The notes: generated by a model not told the origin, from the sequence alone. 64,000 bases of DNA from Candidatus Stahliibacteriota bacterium (GCA_004375895.1 SOJW01000015.1:1-64000), one strand, 5' to 3'; counted from the stretch's first letter, positions 41,381 to 49,791 are shown. Translations and numbers: made by a program.

Positions 41381-42511
41381 ATGAGACCATCCAAAAAGTT
41401 GCCGCTGCTTGTGGCATCAATCTTTCTTGTGGGGGGGCTACTCCTATCCTTAGGCTGCACAAGCAACAATCTACCCTTGATCCCGTCAGACCCACACCCG
41501 AGCGACGGTGCCAGTGGTCAGCCGAGGAGCCTGACGCTTCGCTGGAGCGGAGGAGACCCGGACCCGGAGCTTTGCTACTACGACCTCTACTTCGGAAACA
41601 CAAACCCCCCGCCCCTTAAAGAGGTCAACCTGCTGGAAAGACACTGCGAGATCGTCGACCTCGACACCAACACCACCTACTACTGGATGATAATGGCCCA
41701 GGACGAGCAGGGCGACACCGCTGCCGGGCCGATATGGTCGTTTAGCACCGCAAGGGGCGACTCATACGAGCCTAACGACTGCTTTAACTCCGCTTACGGC
41801 CCTCTGGTGTTCGGAGCCGTCTACGAATCCTGGATCTGGGACTGGGAGGATTATTATGACTTCTACTACTTTATTCCGGATACCAGTGGTATCGTTAAAA
41901 TCGATCTCTACAACCTGCCCGCAGACTACAACCTGTTCCTTTTTAATGAGAGGCAGGAAGGGATTGGTTACTCCATGAGATACGGAAACATCCCTGAATC
42001 AATCTCCTACCACGTTATCGAGTCGGATATCTACTACGTAGGAGTCTTTCAATACGGTCCTGCAGACTCTACGGACTCCTATCTCCTGAAGGTAGACTAC
42101 ATCCAGGGCCGCGACTCTTACGAACCGAACGACTCCTTCGATGAGGCCTACGGCCCACTGGATTTGGATATGACCTACCAATCATGGATATCCACCCCGT
42201 ACGATGTAGACATCTACTACTTCGTCCCTCCCATTGAAGGCCGGATAGTGATCGATCTCTACACCCTGCCTGCAAATTACGATCTCGCCCTGCATGATTC
42301 CTCCTACAATCGAATAGCTTTATCAGAGAATGAAGGTACTGAGAGTGAGCAGATAGAGTTCGACGTCTCGGCCTCCGAGACATACTACGTGGCTGTATAC
42401 TCTTACGAAGGGTACGATGCTTTTGATTCCTATTACCTGGCGGTTCATTATTCCGAAGCCCTCCAGTCATGGGGACTTATGTTCGGGGAGAAAAAACTGA
42501 GAATCGATTAA
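41381..42511 (+). CDS. Lipoprotein with two pre-peptidase C-terminal (PPC) domains
   Basis: Starting at the ATG at 41381 (AGGAGGAGAA upstream) the protein has about 376 residues; the ORF-track start at 41312 is next to the promoter. The signal MRPSKKLPLLVASIFLVGGL ends in the lipobox LSLGC. A fibronectin-like region follows (SDGASGQPRSLTLRWSGGDP, TYYWMIMAQDEQGDT). Two repeats each begin DSYEPND and contain YYDFYYFIPDTSGIVKIDLY or VDIYYFVPPIEGRIVIDLYT, as in PPC domains often appended to exported peptidases. No enzyme domain is present. It is a surface or periplasmic binding protein by inference. Confidence 0.85.
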   Translation: MRPSKKLPLLVASIFLVGGLLLSLGCTSNNLPLIPSDPHPSDGASGQPRSLTLRWSGGDPDPELCYYDLYFGNTNPPPLKEVNLLERHCEIVDLDTNTTYYWMIMAQDEQGDTAAGPIWSFSTARGDSYEPNDCFNSAYGPLVFGAVYESWIWDWEDYYDFYYFIPDTSGIVKIDLYNLPADYNLFLFNERQEGIGYSMRYGNIPESISYHVIESDIYYVGVFQYGPADSTDSYLLKVDYIQGRDSYEPNDSFDEAYGPLDLDMTYQSWISTPYDVDIYYFVPPIEGRIVIDLYTLPANYDLALHDSSYNRIALSENEGTESEQIEFDVSASETYYVAVYSYEGYDAFDSYYLAVHYSEALQSWGLMFGEKKLRID

Positions 42512-42532
42512 AAAGTATTGAGTTAATAACCT

Positions 42533-42568
42533 TCCCCCTATCTCCTTGAGGGAGATAGGGGGCTTTTT
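42533..42568 (+). terminator. Rho-independent terminator
   Basis: CCCCCTATCTCC - ttgag - GGAGATAGGGGG followed by CTTTTT, 22 bases after the PPC lipoprotein stop. Confidence 0.88.
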
Positions 42569-42658
42569 AAACATCTCCAGGATGATCATGTCCGACAACA
42601 TTCTCCAACTAGCTAATATAAGCAACGTGAGATCAAAAAGAAGCCCCTTGCGAAGAGA

Positions 42659-42949
42659 TTAGCCCTGGCTTGGACTGCAGGCTAGTTTGCGGACCAATTT
42701 GACTGGTTGCAAGTTGATAGGCAAATGCACCCCACGCGATCGCTCCATACTCGTGTGTGGACCACAATAAAAAACACCGAATCGAACACCACAAATCCTA
42801 CACTTATAGCAACCGTCTGCAAGAGAAAGAAGATTAAAACTCCCACACTCCAGATACCTCTTCCGTCCACCTCCCCAACGCAATCTCTTGTAGTAGTTCT
42901 CAGCTCGACTCTCACCTGCCAAGAGCTTCAAGCGCTCTAAAATGTCCAC
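42659..42949 (-). pseudogene. IS1595-type transposase N-terminal relic
   Basis: A 96-residue frame begins MDILERLKLLAGESRAENYY and contains KRYLECGSFNLLSLADGCYK and CRICGVRFGVF, matching the N-terminal zinc ribbon (CxxC...CxxC) of IS1595/ISXO2-like transposases. The first cysteine pair is incomplete (YLECGS). The frame then runs into unrelated sequence and the catalytic DDE part is missing. No terminal inverted repeats were found. It is a decayed insertion-sequence fragment. Confidence 0.7.
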
Positions 42950-43161
42950 CTTCGATAAGCATACTTACTCCGTTCTCATGGCCAATTCCATAACGAAAAA
43001 AATCTAAGCTAGAAACCAGCATCACCCCACGTTAGGGTATCCTTTTCTTAAAACTCAAACAAAGAATACCACAATAACTCCCAAATAAACCTCTACGAAT
43101 CCTCATAAGTCGTTCTCCTTAAGGAAATAGCATCGTTAAAATACAAAAAGTGTCAGAACAC

Positions 43162-43189
43162 TTGACATATGAATCCAAGACTGTATAAT
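43162..43189 (+). promoter_or_regulatory. Promoter of the partner-switching operon
   Basis: TTGACA (43162-43167), 16 bases, TATAAT (43184-43189). The first convincing start codon is about 250 bases downstream, so a long untranslated leader is predicted. Confidence 0.65.
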
Positions 43190-43439
43190 TACACAATTTA
43201 TTACTCAAGACAAGTATGGCGAGGTAAATGGGTTGAAGTTGAGAGCAAGTTTATTTACGATCAGGACGAAAGGAACCTATCATGCATAATAACTCCTTTT
43301 GCGCCGGGATACAAATGATGGCGTCTGCTGGGATTGAGGGCAACTTGATCGCAAAGGTATACAACACCTCCCCCCTCCATAAAACATCGAGCCGACCGCC
43401 ATGGAGCCTTTCCGGCGACTCATTAAAGTGGGAGAGTTG

Positions 43440-43805
43440 ATGAGGCACATATCCAAGTATGACGAAAACAAAGTGGTACTCCATATTCGTTATATCGGGG
43501 GGGTAACCACAGACGAGCACCTTCAAATCGCCGAGCGGGCCGAGGAACTGCCGCTCGAAAAAAGCCAACCGGGTCTCATAGACCTCTCAGATGCCAAAAC
43601 CCTCCAGGTAGATCGCAACACCGGCAGAAAGGTCACGGACATGATCAATAAAATAGGGATAGAAGGAGCCCGCGCCGCCATCGTGGAAGCCTCACCACTG
43701 ATGCGATTCATAATGAATATGTACTTCTCCATGATCAAGCATGGTATTAAAACCAAGTTCTTCGATACCTGTGAGGAGGCCTTCACGTGGCTCAAAGAAA
43801 AGTAA
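43440..43805 (+). CDS. STAS/SpoIIAA-like protein, first gene of the operon
   Basis: Protein of about 121 residues starting MRHISKYDENKVVLHIRYIG at the ATG at 43440, which has GGGAG upstream and aligns with the start of the paralogue at 45743. The alternative start in the track is 43401. A central strand GLIDLSDAKTLQVDR and helix RKVTDMINKIG resemble the SpoIIAA-like fold. The C-terminal FFDTCEEAFTWLKEK matches FFEHLKEAQAWITKRL of 45743-46132. Phosphorylatable serine or aspartate residues cannot be assigned. It probably acts as an anti-anti-sigma-type switch partner. Confidence 0.7.
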   Translation: MRHISKYDENKVVLHIRYIGGVTTDEHLQIAERAEELPLEKSQPGLIDLSDAKTLQVDRNTGRKVTDMINKIGIEGARAAIVEASPLMRFIMNMYFSMIKHGIKTKFFDTCEEAFTWLKEK

Positions 43806-43842
43806 GCGCACACGGATTAAAAACATGAAAGAAAAAAGGGAG

Positions 43843-43929
43843 ATGAGCGAATCCAACAAGATCAAGGGGTTTGAAAATCGTCCTGAATTGGGCCTTCAAC
43901 CGGTTACAACTGCAAATCGTAGAAGATGA
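43843..43929 (+). CDS. Possible small coupled ORF ahead of rsbS-like gene
   Basis: A 28-codon frame MSESNKIKGFENRPELGLQP starts with AAAAAAGGGAG upstream and ends in a stop overlapping the ATG of the RsbS-like gene (ATGA). It could be a genuine small protein or only a leader coupling translation. No family is recognised. Confidence 0.35.
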   Translation: MSESNKIKGFENRPELGLQPVTTANRRR

Positions 43930-44372
43930 GAAGAACAACAAGAGATAGCATCATCCCCATCCTCAAGCTCGGGGAGTTCCTGCTTGTCTCTATCCAGATC
44001 GATCTTCACGACCGGATGGCCGAACAGCTACAGCAAGATATCCTCGAGCGTGTCTCCCAGACCCAGGCGCGGGGCGTACTCATTGATATCTCAGCCCTGG
44101 AGATGGTGGATTCCTTCATAAGTAGAATCCTTGCCGACACCGCACGCATGGCCGCCACCCTTGACGCAGAGATCGTAATCGTTGGCATGCACCCGGCGGT
44201 TGCTATCACGTTAGTTGAGCTTGGGCTTTCTCTTGGCGATGTAAAAACCGCATTAAATCTTGACGAAGGCTATACACTGCTGGAAGAACTACTAAAGGAA
44301 CGAGAGATGGGGGCAAGAACCCGGCAGGAGGAGGAAAGCACAGAGGAGTCCAATGATAGTGATTCCGATTAA
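43926..44372 (+). CDS. rsbS: RsbS-like STAS-domain antagonist
   Basis: STAS protein of 148 residues. IIPILKLGEFLLVSIQIDLH and GVLIDISALEMVDSFISRIL match RsbS of stressosomes, with the candidate phosphorylation serine in VDSFISR. RMAATLDAEIVIVGMHPAVA completes the fold. In Bacillus RsbS is the target of RsbT kinase within the stressosome. The C-terminus is extended by an acidic Glu-rich tail. Its 3' end overlaps the RsbT-like gene by 20 bases. Confidence 0.87.
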   Translation: MRRTTRDSIIPILKLGEFLLVSIQIDLHDRMAEQLQQDILERVSQTQARGVLIDISALEMVDSFISRILADTARMAATLDAEIVIVGMHPAVAITLVELGLSLGDVKTALNLDEGYTLLEELLKEREMGARTRQEEESTEESNDSDSD

Positions 44373-44745
44373 GGAAGAGGTGGACATCGTAAGGGTGCGA
44401 ACGGCTGTCAGGTCTATGGCGCGAGAGATCGGCTTCGGGCTTGTAGACCAGACTCGTATCAGCACCGCCGTCTCGGAACTGGCACGCAACGCCTTCCTCT
44501 ACGCGGGCGAGGGAGAGGCCCACATAGAGGAACTCACAAATCCTCATAAGGGTATCCGGATCACCTTCATCGATCACGGACCGGGAATCGAGGATATTGA
44601 ACTGGCAATGAAAGATGGTTGGTCATCATCTGGCAACATGGGCAAGGGGCTGCCTGGTTCAAAACGGCTCTCTGACCACATGGAGATTTCCAGCGAACCC
44701 GCTCAAGGCACCACTGTCATCATAGAGAAATGGCTATCCGTATGA
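44353..44745 (+). CDS. rsbT: RsbT-like serine/threonine kinase (anti-sigma regulatory factor)
   Basis: HATPase_c protein of 130 residues. The N-box is STAVSELARNAFLYAGEGEA, the G1 box FIDHGPGIEDIELAMKDGWS and the G2 box GKGLPGSKRLSDHMEI. This is the usual RsbT length. In the known system it phosphorylates RsbS and RsbR and activates RsbU. No RsbU-type phosphatase is found here; the next gene carries an RsbX-like domain instead. It overlaps genes on both sides. Confidence 0.9.
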   Translation: MIVIPIKEEVDIVRVRTAVRSMAREIGFGLVDQTRISTAVSELARNAFLYAGEGEAHIEELTNPHKGIRITFIDHGPGIEDIELAMKDGWSSSGNMGKGLPGSKRLSDHMEISSEPAQGTTVIIEKWLSV

Positions 44746-45746
44746 AGCAAATCGAGGAGATGCGCATCGAAAAGGAAGAACATATTCTTGAGACACGAGG
44801 AATCATACACCGCTTCGCTGAAAAGCTTGGATTTAAGGATAAACTCCTGGCCCAGATAGACCTCTGCGTTAGCGAACTTGCCACAAACCTCGTGGTTCAC
44901 AAGGCCAAAAACGGCAGGATGAGTTTTCAGGAGCTTAAAGAGAACGATCTGCGTGGAATCGAGATCTTTGTCCAGGACGAGGGTCCTGGCATCAAGAACG
45001 TCACACAGGTACTCCAAGGGGGTTTAAGCACCGCCGGCTCACTGGGTCAAGGTCTGGCCTCTGTGCAACGCATCGCAGATGAGTTTGAGATATACTCCAA
45101 CTCCAACGGCACCCAGGTGCGATTACGGAAGTACCTTCCACCTGGCAAAACCACCGACGAAGCTATCCAAAGAAAAGCGGTTGTGAGTGTTGTGGTTCGC
45201 ACCCATCCGGAATCGACTATCTGCGGGGACGGTCACGTGATCCATCACGACGGTCCCAGAACGCTCCTTGCGGTGATAGACGGGCTTGGACACGGAACCC
45301 AGGCAAGAAAAGCAGCTGCTGTCGCCGAAGCCTACCTGCATGCGAACCACCGCAAGCCCATCCAGCAGATGCCTGCCGAACTTCACAGTGCCCTGCACAG
45401 CACCCGCGGTGCAGTGGCAGGGATAGCACGTATCGACGAAGCTGCCAATAAACTCTCCTTTATAGGGGTGGGCAATATAAGCGCCAGGCTCTGGCTGCCG
45501 GAGGAAGAATCGTGGGCTCGTCTGATCTCAATGAGCGGCACCCTGGGGGTAAGCTTACGCCCACCACGTCTCTTCTTCTACCCCTGGAAAAAGCAAAGCG
45601 TTTTCGTGATGCACTCAGACGGTCTACGGGATCGCTGGGAACTCTCCACCGATGAGATTACACTATCACCCACTGAAATCGCACGCACCCTCATGCGAGA
45701 TAATTGTCGTCGAACCGACGATGCGACTGTGATGGTGGTACGATGA
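44730..45746 (+). CDS. Fusion of RsbT-like kinase domain and RsbX/SpoIIE-type phosphatase
   Basis: Protein of 338 residues with two parts. The N-terminal HATPase domain (about 1-135) has QIDLCVSELATNLVVHKA, FVQDEGPGIKNVTQVL and LGQGLASVQRIADEFEIY. The C-terminal PP2C-like domain (about 150-338) has LAVIDGLGHGTQARKAA, FVMHSDGLRDRWELS and DDATVMVV, as in RsbX, which dephosphorylates stressosome proteins. Kinase and phosphatase would thus sit on one chain. The start may be at 44730 or the Met four codons later. The stop overlaps the next ATG. Confidence 0.85.
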   Translation: MAIRMKQIEEMRIEKEEHILETRGIIHRFAEKLGFKDKLLAQIDLCVSELATNLVVHKAKNGRMSFQELKENDLRGIEIFVQDEGPGIKNVTQVLQGGLSTAGSLGQGLASVQRIADEFEIYSNSNGTQVRLRKYLPPGKTTDEAIQRKAVVSVVVRTHPESTICGDGHVIHHDGPRTLLAVIDGLGHGTQARKAAAVAEAYLHANHRKPIQQMPAELHSALHSTRGAVAGIARIDEAANKLSFIGVGNISARLWLPEEESWARLISMSGTLGVSLRPPRLFFYPWKKQSVFVMHSDGLRDRWELSTDEITLSPTEIARTLMRDNCRRTDDATVMVVR

Positions 45747-46132
45747 AAAATCTGGCCTTCTCCCAAGACGGCGTATGCACCATGCATCTTGAGGGAGTTA
45801 CACAACCTCGCGAGATTGAGGATCTGATCGAAGAATACGTCACAAGTGTCGAGCTTCTGCCTTATCACCTCCGCCTGATACTCATAGACATCTCCGAGCT
45901 GGTGCACATGGGTGCACGCTCGAGACAGGTGTTCTCAGAACTCCTGACCCAGGCATCAAAGCATTACGGGGGTAAGGTAGAGTTGGTGATAGTGGGCGGG
46001 TCCCTGAACCTGCGCAGGTTCATTCAGCTTTTTTGCAAGGGAATCGGTCTCCGCGAGCGAAGCCACTTCTTTGAGCACCTCAAGGAAGCCCAAGCCTGGA
46101 TAACCAAACGGCTTTCCGAAGATCCCTCCTAA
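45743..46132 (+). CDS. STAS/SpoIIAA-like protein, last gene of the operon
   Basis: Protein of 129 residues from the ATG at 45743, overlapping the upstream stop as ATGA. The track's start at 45704 is inside the preceding gene. YHLRLILIDISELVHMGARS, VELVIVGGSLNLRRFIQLFC and FFEHLKEAQAWITKRL make it a paralogue of 43440-43805 at the other end of the operon. The SpoIIAA-like fold suggests a phosphorylation-switch role. Its direct partner is unknown. Confidence 0.72.
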   Translation: MKNLAFSQDGVCTMHLEGVTQPREIEDLIEEYVTSVELLPYHLRLILIDISELVHMGARSRQVFSELLTQASKHYGGKVELVIVGGSLNLRRFIQLFCKGIGLRERSHFFEHLKEAQAWITKRLSEDPS

Positions 46133-46193
46133 GATATCGGACTTGACAACTAAGATAGTAGGGGCGACGCATGCCGTGCCTCTACATGCTTCA

Positions 46194-46227
46194 TTGCTCC
46201 TTTTGACCTTTGGTCAAAAGATCGCAA
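46194..46227 (+). repeat. Constant-flank hairpin repeat, copy 4
   Basis: TTGCTCC - TTTTGACC/GGTCAAAA stem - GATCGCAA, between the partner-switching operon and the lipoate-ligase-like gene. Confidence 0.78.
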
Positions 46228-46253
46228 GGCCCTAACCAACGAGAATAATGTGA

Positions 46254-46302
46254 AACAGCCTCTCCAGGCTGTTCAATAATAGCACAGGCTGAGAGCCTGT
46301 GC
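46254..46302. repeat. Double-hairpin repeat, rearranged copy 4
   Basis: AACAGCCTctccAGGCTGTT followed by GCACAGGCTgagAGCCTGTGC: the same two hairpin cores as 13001-13064 but in altered order and sequence. Confidence 0.7.
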
Positions 46303-46320
46303 CACATAAGGCCCAATCCC

Positions 46321-46348
46321 TTGTCACAAGCAATTCGCTGACTATAAT
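46321..46348 (+). promoter_or_regulatory. Promoter of the lipoate-ligase-like gene
   Basis: TTGTCA (46321-46326), 16 bases, TATAAT (46343-46348); the TTG start at 46375 is preceded by AAAAGGAGCA. Confidence 0.6.
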
Positions 46349-46374
46349 CCTCATCAAAACAAAAGGAGCAACCA

Positions 46375-47427
46375 TTGAAGCTTTTTACCTTCGACACCCT
46401 GCCAGGTCAGGATTCGATGACCGTATTCCATACCATCGCCAGGGAAGGAATCGAGTGCCTGTGCCTTGTCTCGCCGCAGACCCCGATCATCAGCGTGGGT
46501 TACTTCCAGGACGCGGCAGCCGAGATTGATCTCGACTACTGCGCTTCCCACAACCTGCCGGTGATGCGCAGGGAAGTAGGGGGCGGCGCTACATATCTTG
46601 ATTCTAACCAGGTCTTCTACCAGGTCATCCTGCGTCGTGATAACCCCTTGGCTTCGCGTAAGATATCGGAGCTATATCAGACCTTATCCGCACCTGCAAT
46701 CGAGACCTACCGCAAGTTCGGTATTGAAACAAAGTTCCGCCCGGTAAACGACATAGTGACTGTTGAAGGCGAGCGAAAGATCGCTGGCGAGGGTGCGGGA
46801 GACATCGGCCCCTGCGTGGTGTTCGTGGGCGGGATACTTCTGGACTTCGACTACGATACGATGGCCCGGGTATTGAAGGTGCCGGACGAGAAGTTCCGCG
46901 ACAAGATCCACAAGTCGATGCAGGAGCATGTAACCACGATATATCGAGAGACGGGCAAGAAGCCTTCCCGTGCCCAGGTACGGAAGGCGCTGATAGAGAA
47001 GTTCACCCTGCTCCTTGGTTCGCTGGAGCCTGCCGAGTATACACCGGAACTTCAGCGGAAGAATGCCGAGACCATCGCCAGGATGACCGATTCGAGCTTT
47101 CTCTTCAAGCGCACCATGAAGAAACCGGGCCAGGTGAGGATCAGATCGGGTGTGGAGTTTATCATGGGGATGCACAAGGCTCCGGGCGGACTGATAAGGA
47201 CGGCATCAGAGGTGCATGAGAACAGATTGGCGGATGTGATCATCTCCGGCGATTTTACCCTTCTTCCGCTTCAGGGCTTACCTAAGATAGAGGATGGAAT
47301 CAAGGGCGCAGAGAGAACCAAGGGTGAGGTAGGCAACCGCATAGAACGGGTGATCTCGGACGAAAGCCTGCAGCTCCCAGGCATCTCGGTGGAGGATATG
47401 CTGCTTGCGTTGAAGATAGAGAAGTAA
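46375..47427 (+). CDS. Lipoate-protein ligase A family protein
   Basis: Protein of 350 residues of the biotin/lipoate A/B ligase fold. The lipoyl-adenylate-binding glycine motif is RREVGGGATYLDSNQVFYQV, with SVGYFQDAAAEIDLDYC before it and the lysine region VNDIVTVEGERKIAGEGAG after it. The C-terminal part (about 230-350) is an additional domain. Family members attach lipoate or octanoate to 2-oxoacid dehydrogenase or GcvH proteins; no target gene is nearby. The start is TTG with AAAGGAGC. A broken copy of its 3' end lies at 8439-8540. Confidence 0.85.
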   Translation: MKLFTFDTLPGQDSMTVFHTIAREGIECLCLVSPQTPIISVGYFQDAAAEIDLDYCASHNLPVMRREVGGGATYLDSNQVFYQVILRRDNPLASRKISELYQTLSAPAIETYRKFGIETKFRPVNDIVTVEGERKIAGEGAGDIGPCVVFVGGILLDFDYDTMARVLKVPDEKFRDKIHKSMQEHVTTIYRETGKKPSRAQVRKALIEKFTLLLGSLEPAEYTPELQRKNAETIARMTDSSFLFKRTMKKPGQVRIRSGVEFIMGMHKAPGGLIRTASEVHENRLADVIISGDFTLLPLQGLPKIEDGIKGAERTKGEVGNRIERVISDESLQLPGISVEDMLLALKIEK

Positions 47428-47462
47428 TGCTCCTTTTGTCCCAAAGGGACGAAAGATCGCAA
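47428..47462 (+). repeat. Constant-flank hairpin repeat, copy 5
   Basis: TGCTCC - TTTTGTCCC/GGGACGAAA stem - GATCGCAA, starting right after the lipoate-ligase-like stop codon. One T opposite G in the stem would be a G-U pair in RNA. Confidence 0.78.
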
Positions 47463-47534
47463 GGGGAATCGGAAGATAATTTAAAGTTTGGCCGGTTCCC
47501 TGAATAGTATAAGCGGGGATCGGCCTCGGCGTAT

Positions 47535-48395
47535 TTAAGGCCTAAGGCTCAGGAAATCCGCGACGTTTTCAGGATGAAAACACCCCCCATCCGCCAAGAA
47601 AGCCACCAGATACTCATAACCGCCCTTCACCAGAACAAAGACATAATAGGAATCGCTTACACGCATCTGTCTTTCAGGTTCAAACTTGTAGTCATAGGTC
47701 ACCCTTGCCCTTACGCGGTACGCCGTAGCGCCGTAAAAGGGAGCCGCGCACCGGACTACGCTTGAAGGCTTGCTCCACTTTGGATTATCAAAAAGGCTTA
47801 CGAGTATCCCTTCTCCTACAGCACGGTTGAACGCCTCAATCGCACGGGTGGAGTCCATCACCGTATCCTGGGTCGCAGCCCAAGATACCACCAGCGGCCC
47901 GCCGTATTCAAAACCTCCATCAACCCCGGTAAGACAGGCAACCTGAAGGAAACCTTTGCTAGAAGTACCTGTTCCGTCATAGATAGCCAGATAACGACCA
48001 GTGTACTGATCGATCTTTAAAGGCTTTTCTAAAGACTCCAGTCGATCAACATAGAGATAAAAAATCGCCTTCCTCCGTAAGGAATCGGAAAGCTCCAAAA
48101 GGGAATCCAGTTCAGACCTCAGTGAATCAAGCGCCCAGTCAAGCTCCTTATGCTCGCTCATGCTCTCGGCTACAAGCTTGTCGTATTCCAACGTGGCATG
48201 AGGATGTTCAGCTAAAAAGGGCATCAAAACTAACGGCCTGGAGGAAATTATATCCCAATCAAGCCTACCCGCCCAACCCAAATACATCAGATATTCTTTC
48301 CAATCGGCAATCTCTACAATCCACCAGTACTTCTCATCCGTAAGTTCACTCACACCTACTGTAATCAATAGAAAAACAAGGAAAAATCTCTTCAT
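47535..48395 (-). CDS. Exported protein of unknown function, cassette partner 3
   Basis: Protein of 286 residues with signal peptide MKRFFLVFLLITVGVS. It aligns over its length with 6467-7342 and 7557-8438 at low identity: LDWALDSLRSELDSLLELSD and SLRRKAIFYLYVDRLESLEK correspond to LDWALDNL and SIRREMLYYLYHDNFYRIKK. IYDGTGTSSKGFLQVA corresponds to the SGGTGTS segment, and TQDTVMDSTRAIEAFNRAV is also shared. The paired cysteines of the other two are not kept. It follows the M15-like gene on the same strand after about 65 bases. Function unknown. Confidence 0.8.
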   Translation of the reverse strand: MKRFFLVFLLITVGVSELTDEKYWWIVEIADWKEYLMYLGWAGRLDWDIISSRPLVLMPFLAEHPHATLEYDKLVAESMSEHKELDWALDSLRSELDSLLELSDSLRRKAIFYLYVDRLESLEKPLKIDQYTGRYLAIYDGTGTSSKGFLQVACLTGVDGGFEYGGPLVVSWAATQDTVMDSTRAIEAFNRAVGEGILVSLFDNPKWSKPSSVVRCAAPFYGATAYRVRARVTYDYKFEPERQMRVSDSYYVFVLVKGGYEYLVAFLADGGCFHPENVADFLSLRP

Positions 48396-48462
48396 AACTC
48401 GTTAAGTATAGAAGCTTTCTACCAGCCTGTCAAGGGTAGAACGTGGAAAGAAGAACCAGTAA

Positions 48463-49791
48463 CTAGTCAATCTGGCCAATCCGAGCATCTTGATTAGTAA
48501 GACGGTCGACGTGGTGTTGACGAATCAATCTTCCGAAATCCCATCCACGGTTGTTAAGTGCCTCGTTTATGAAGTCTGCCAACCACTGAGCACTGATGCC
48601 TCCTGAGTAATCAGGTTGGTTGGAAATCGCTCCGAAATTCAGAGTTGCATATTGAGTAGGATTGAAAACATCCCACAAGTGATCCAATCTCCCAGGTCCC
48701 TGGAACTCACCTCGGGTTCGAGAAGTAGGAACATCGGTTCCTGCATCGGGATCATTTGCATCCACAGGATATGGCCGAGTAACCGAAGGAAGAACATCCT
48801 GCCTTACGTCCCTCGAACCCACAGCGTGAAGGAGCCAGCCAAAACTTATATGAGCGGTTCCAGGCTCACAAAGGGTTTTAGGCATTCGGGGCACCCTCGT
48901 TTCGTTCGGCTGGCCTCTATTCAAGACCACTATCTCTCTGAAATAGGGACTATTCTGTGCAGCCCTTCTAAATAGCCAGCAAAGATAGCCGATGGAGATG
49001 CGCTGACCATAGTTGCGCTCTCGAAATGGAAACGCTTGATAGAAATCACGCGGGGGCAGGACATCAATAGCTGCACCTGCTACGTGAGCGCTTTGTCTTG
49101 CCCTTGATACTCGTCTCTGCCAGTTTTGGGTTCGATACCCGGACTGGATTTCGATGTTACCGCTTCCAATATCTCCAAAAACCTGTTGCCACTCCCGGTT
49201 AGCCTCAAGGTAAAGCAAGGTGATATCAGGAAGGATAAACGCTACGTCTTCGCCATCCTTCTGATCCCCACTGGCAACCACATTAGGACCTCCGGGTCTC
49301 TCCCATGGGTCTGCATGAGGATAGAGTCGTCTTGCGGAGTAGGACATCACCTTTTCCCAGGCCACGTCACGGGCATCCTTGGCTCGCTGAAAACAGGCCT
49401 CATAGATCGCCTCGGTGTCTATAGAGAAGCCCAGGACCTTAGTCACCCCTAAGATTATGACAGGCTTGATGCGCCAAACCCCCATGCAATAAGAAACGTA
49501 GTCCAGTATTTTCCTTAATTCCTCCAGATGCGATAGCCTTCCAAGGAGAGGGAGATCATCCACTCTTCCTGACCCTTCGTTGTATCGGGGAAGAAAGGCC
49601 GGCCATTCCATCTCGCGCCTTTTATTCCATGAGACAAACCAACCAACTCCTTGTGAAAAATCCAGATAGACGTGCATAAAATAGGCCCAGGCCTTGAGGT
49701 CTTCGGGATCAAAGTCAGGAAATTGATCCGGGGAACACGGATTTCCCGCATCCACCTGCGAGATGATCTGATCTATGCTAGCGTAAGCCAT
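48463..49791 (-). CDS. M15-like zinc peptidase, copy C
   Basis: Protein of 442 residues, paralogue of 5201-6421. PDFDPEDLKAWAYFMHVYLD, IQSGYRTQNWQRRVSRARQ and SAHVAGAAIDVLPPRD carry the SGYR and SxHxxGxAxD pattern of M15 peptidases (H236, D243); H314 in GTAHISFGWLLHAVG is the likely third zinc ligand. It is about 36 residues longer than copy A because of loops near 50-62, 155-180 and 285-305. No signal peptide is visible. The start follows CAGGAGGAGAAATA. The 49-base repeat lies just upstream, as for copy A. Confidence 0.75.
   Translation of the reverse strand: MAYASIDQIISQVDAGNPCSPDQFPDFDPEDLKAWAYFMHVYLDFSQGVGWFVSWNKRREMEWPAFLPRYNEGSGRVDDLPLLGRLSHLEELRKILDYVSYCMGVWRIKPVIILGVTKVLGFSIDTEAIYEACFQRAKDARDVAWEKVMSYSARRLYPHADPWERPGGPNVVASGDQKDGEDVAFILPDITLLYLEANREWQQVFGDIGSGNIEIQSGYRTQNWQRRVSRARQSAHVAGAAIDVLPPRDFYQAFPFRERNYGQRISIGYLCWLFRRAAQNSPYFREIVVLNRGQPNETRVPRMPKTLCEPGTAHISFGWLLHAVGSRDVRQDVLPSVTRPYPVDANDPDAGTDVPTSRTRGEFQGPGRLDHLWDVFNPTQYATLNFGAISNQPDYSGGISAQWLADFINEALNNRGWDFGRLIRQHHVDRLTNQDARIGQID

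Larger units (their letters stand above)
42571..43439. other. Long intergenic region with a transposase relic and a promoter
   Basis: Between the terminator and the partner-switching operon lies AT-rich DNA with the IS1595-like relic (42659-42949) and the operon promoter (43162-43189). The predicted operon leader is about 240 bases long and contains no clear reading frame. Confidence 0.65.

Noticed and set aside
43251-43568. 105-codon minus-strand ORF near the partner-switching operon
   Set aside because: It overlaps the promoter-proximal leader and the first real gene in antisense and has no recognisable domain.
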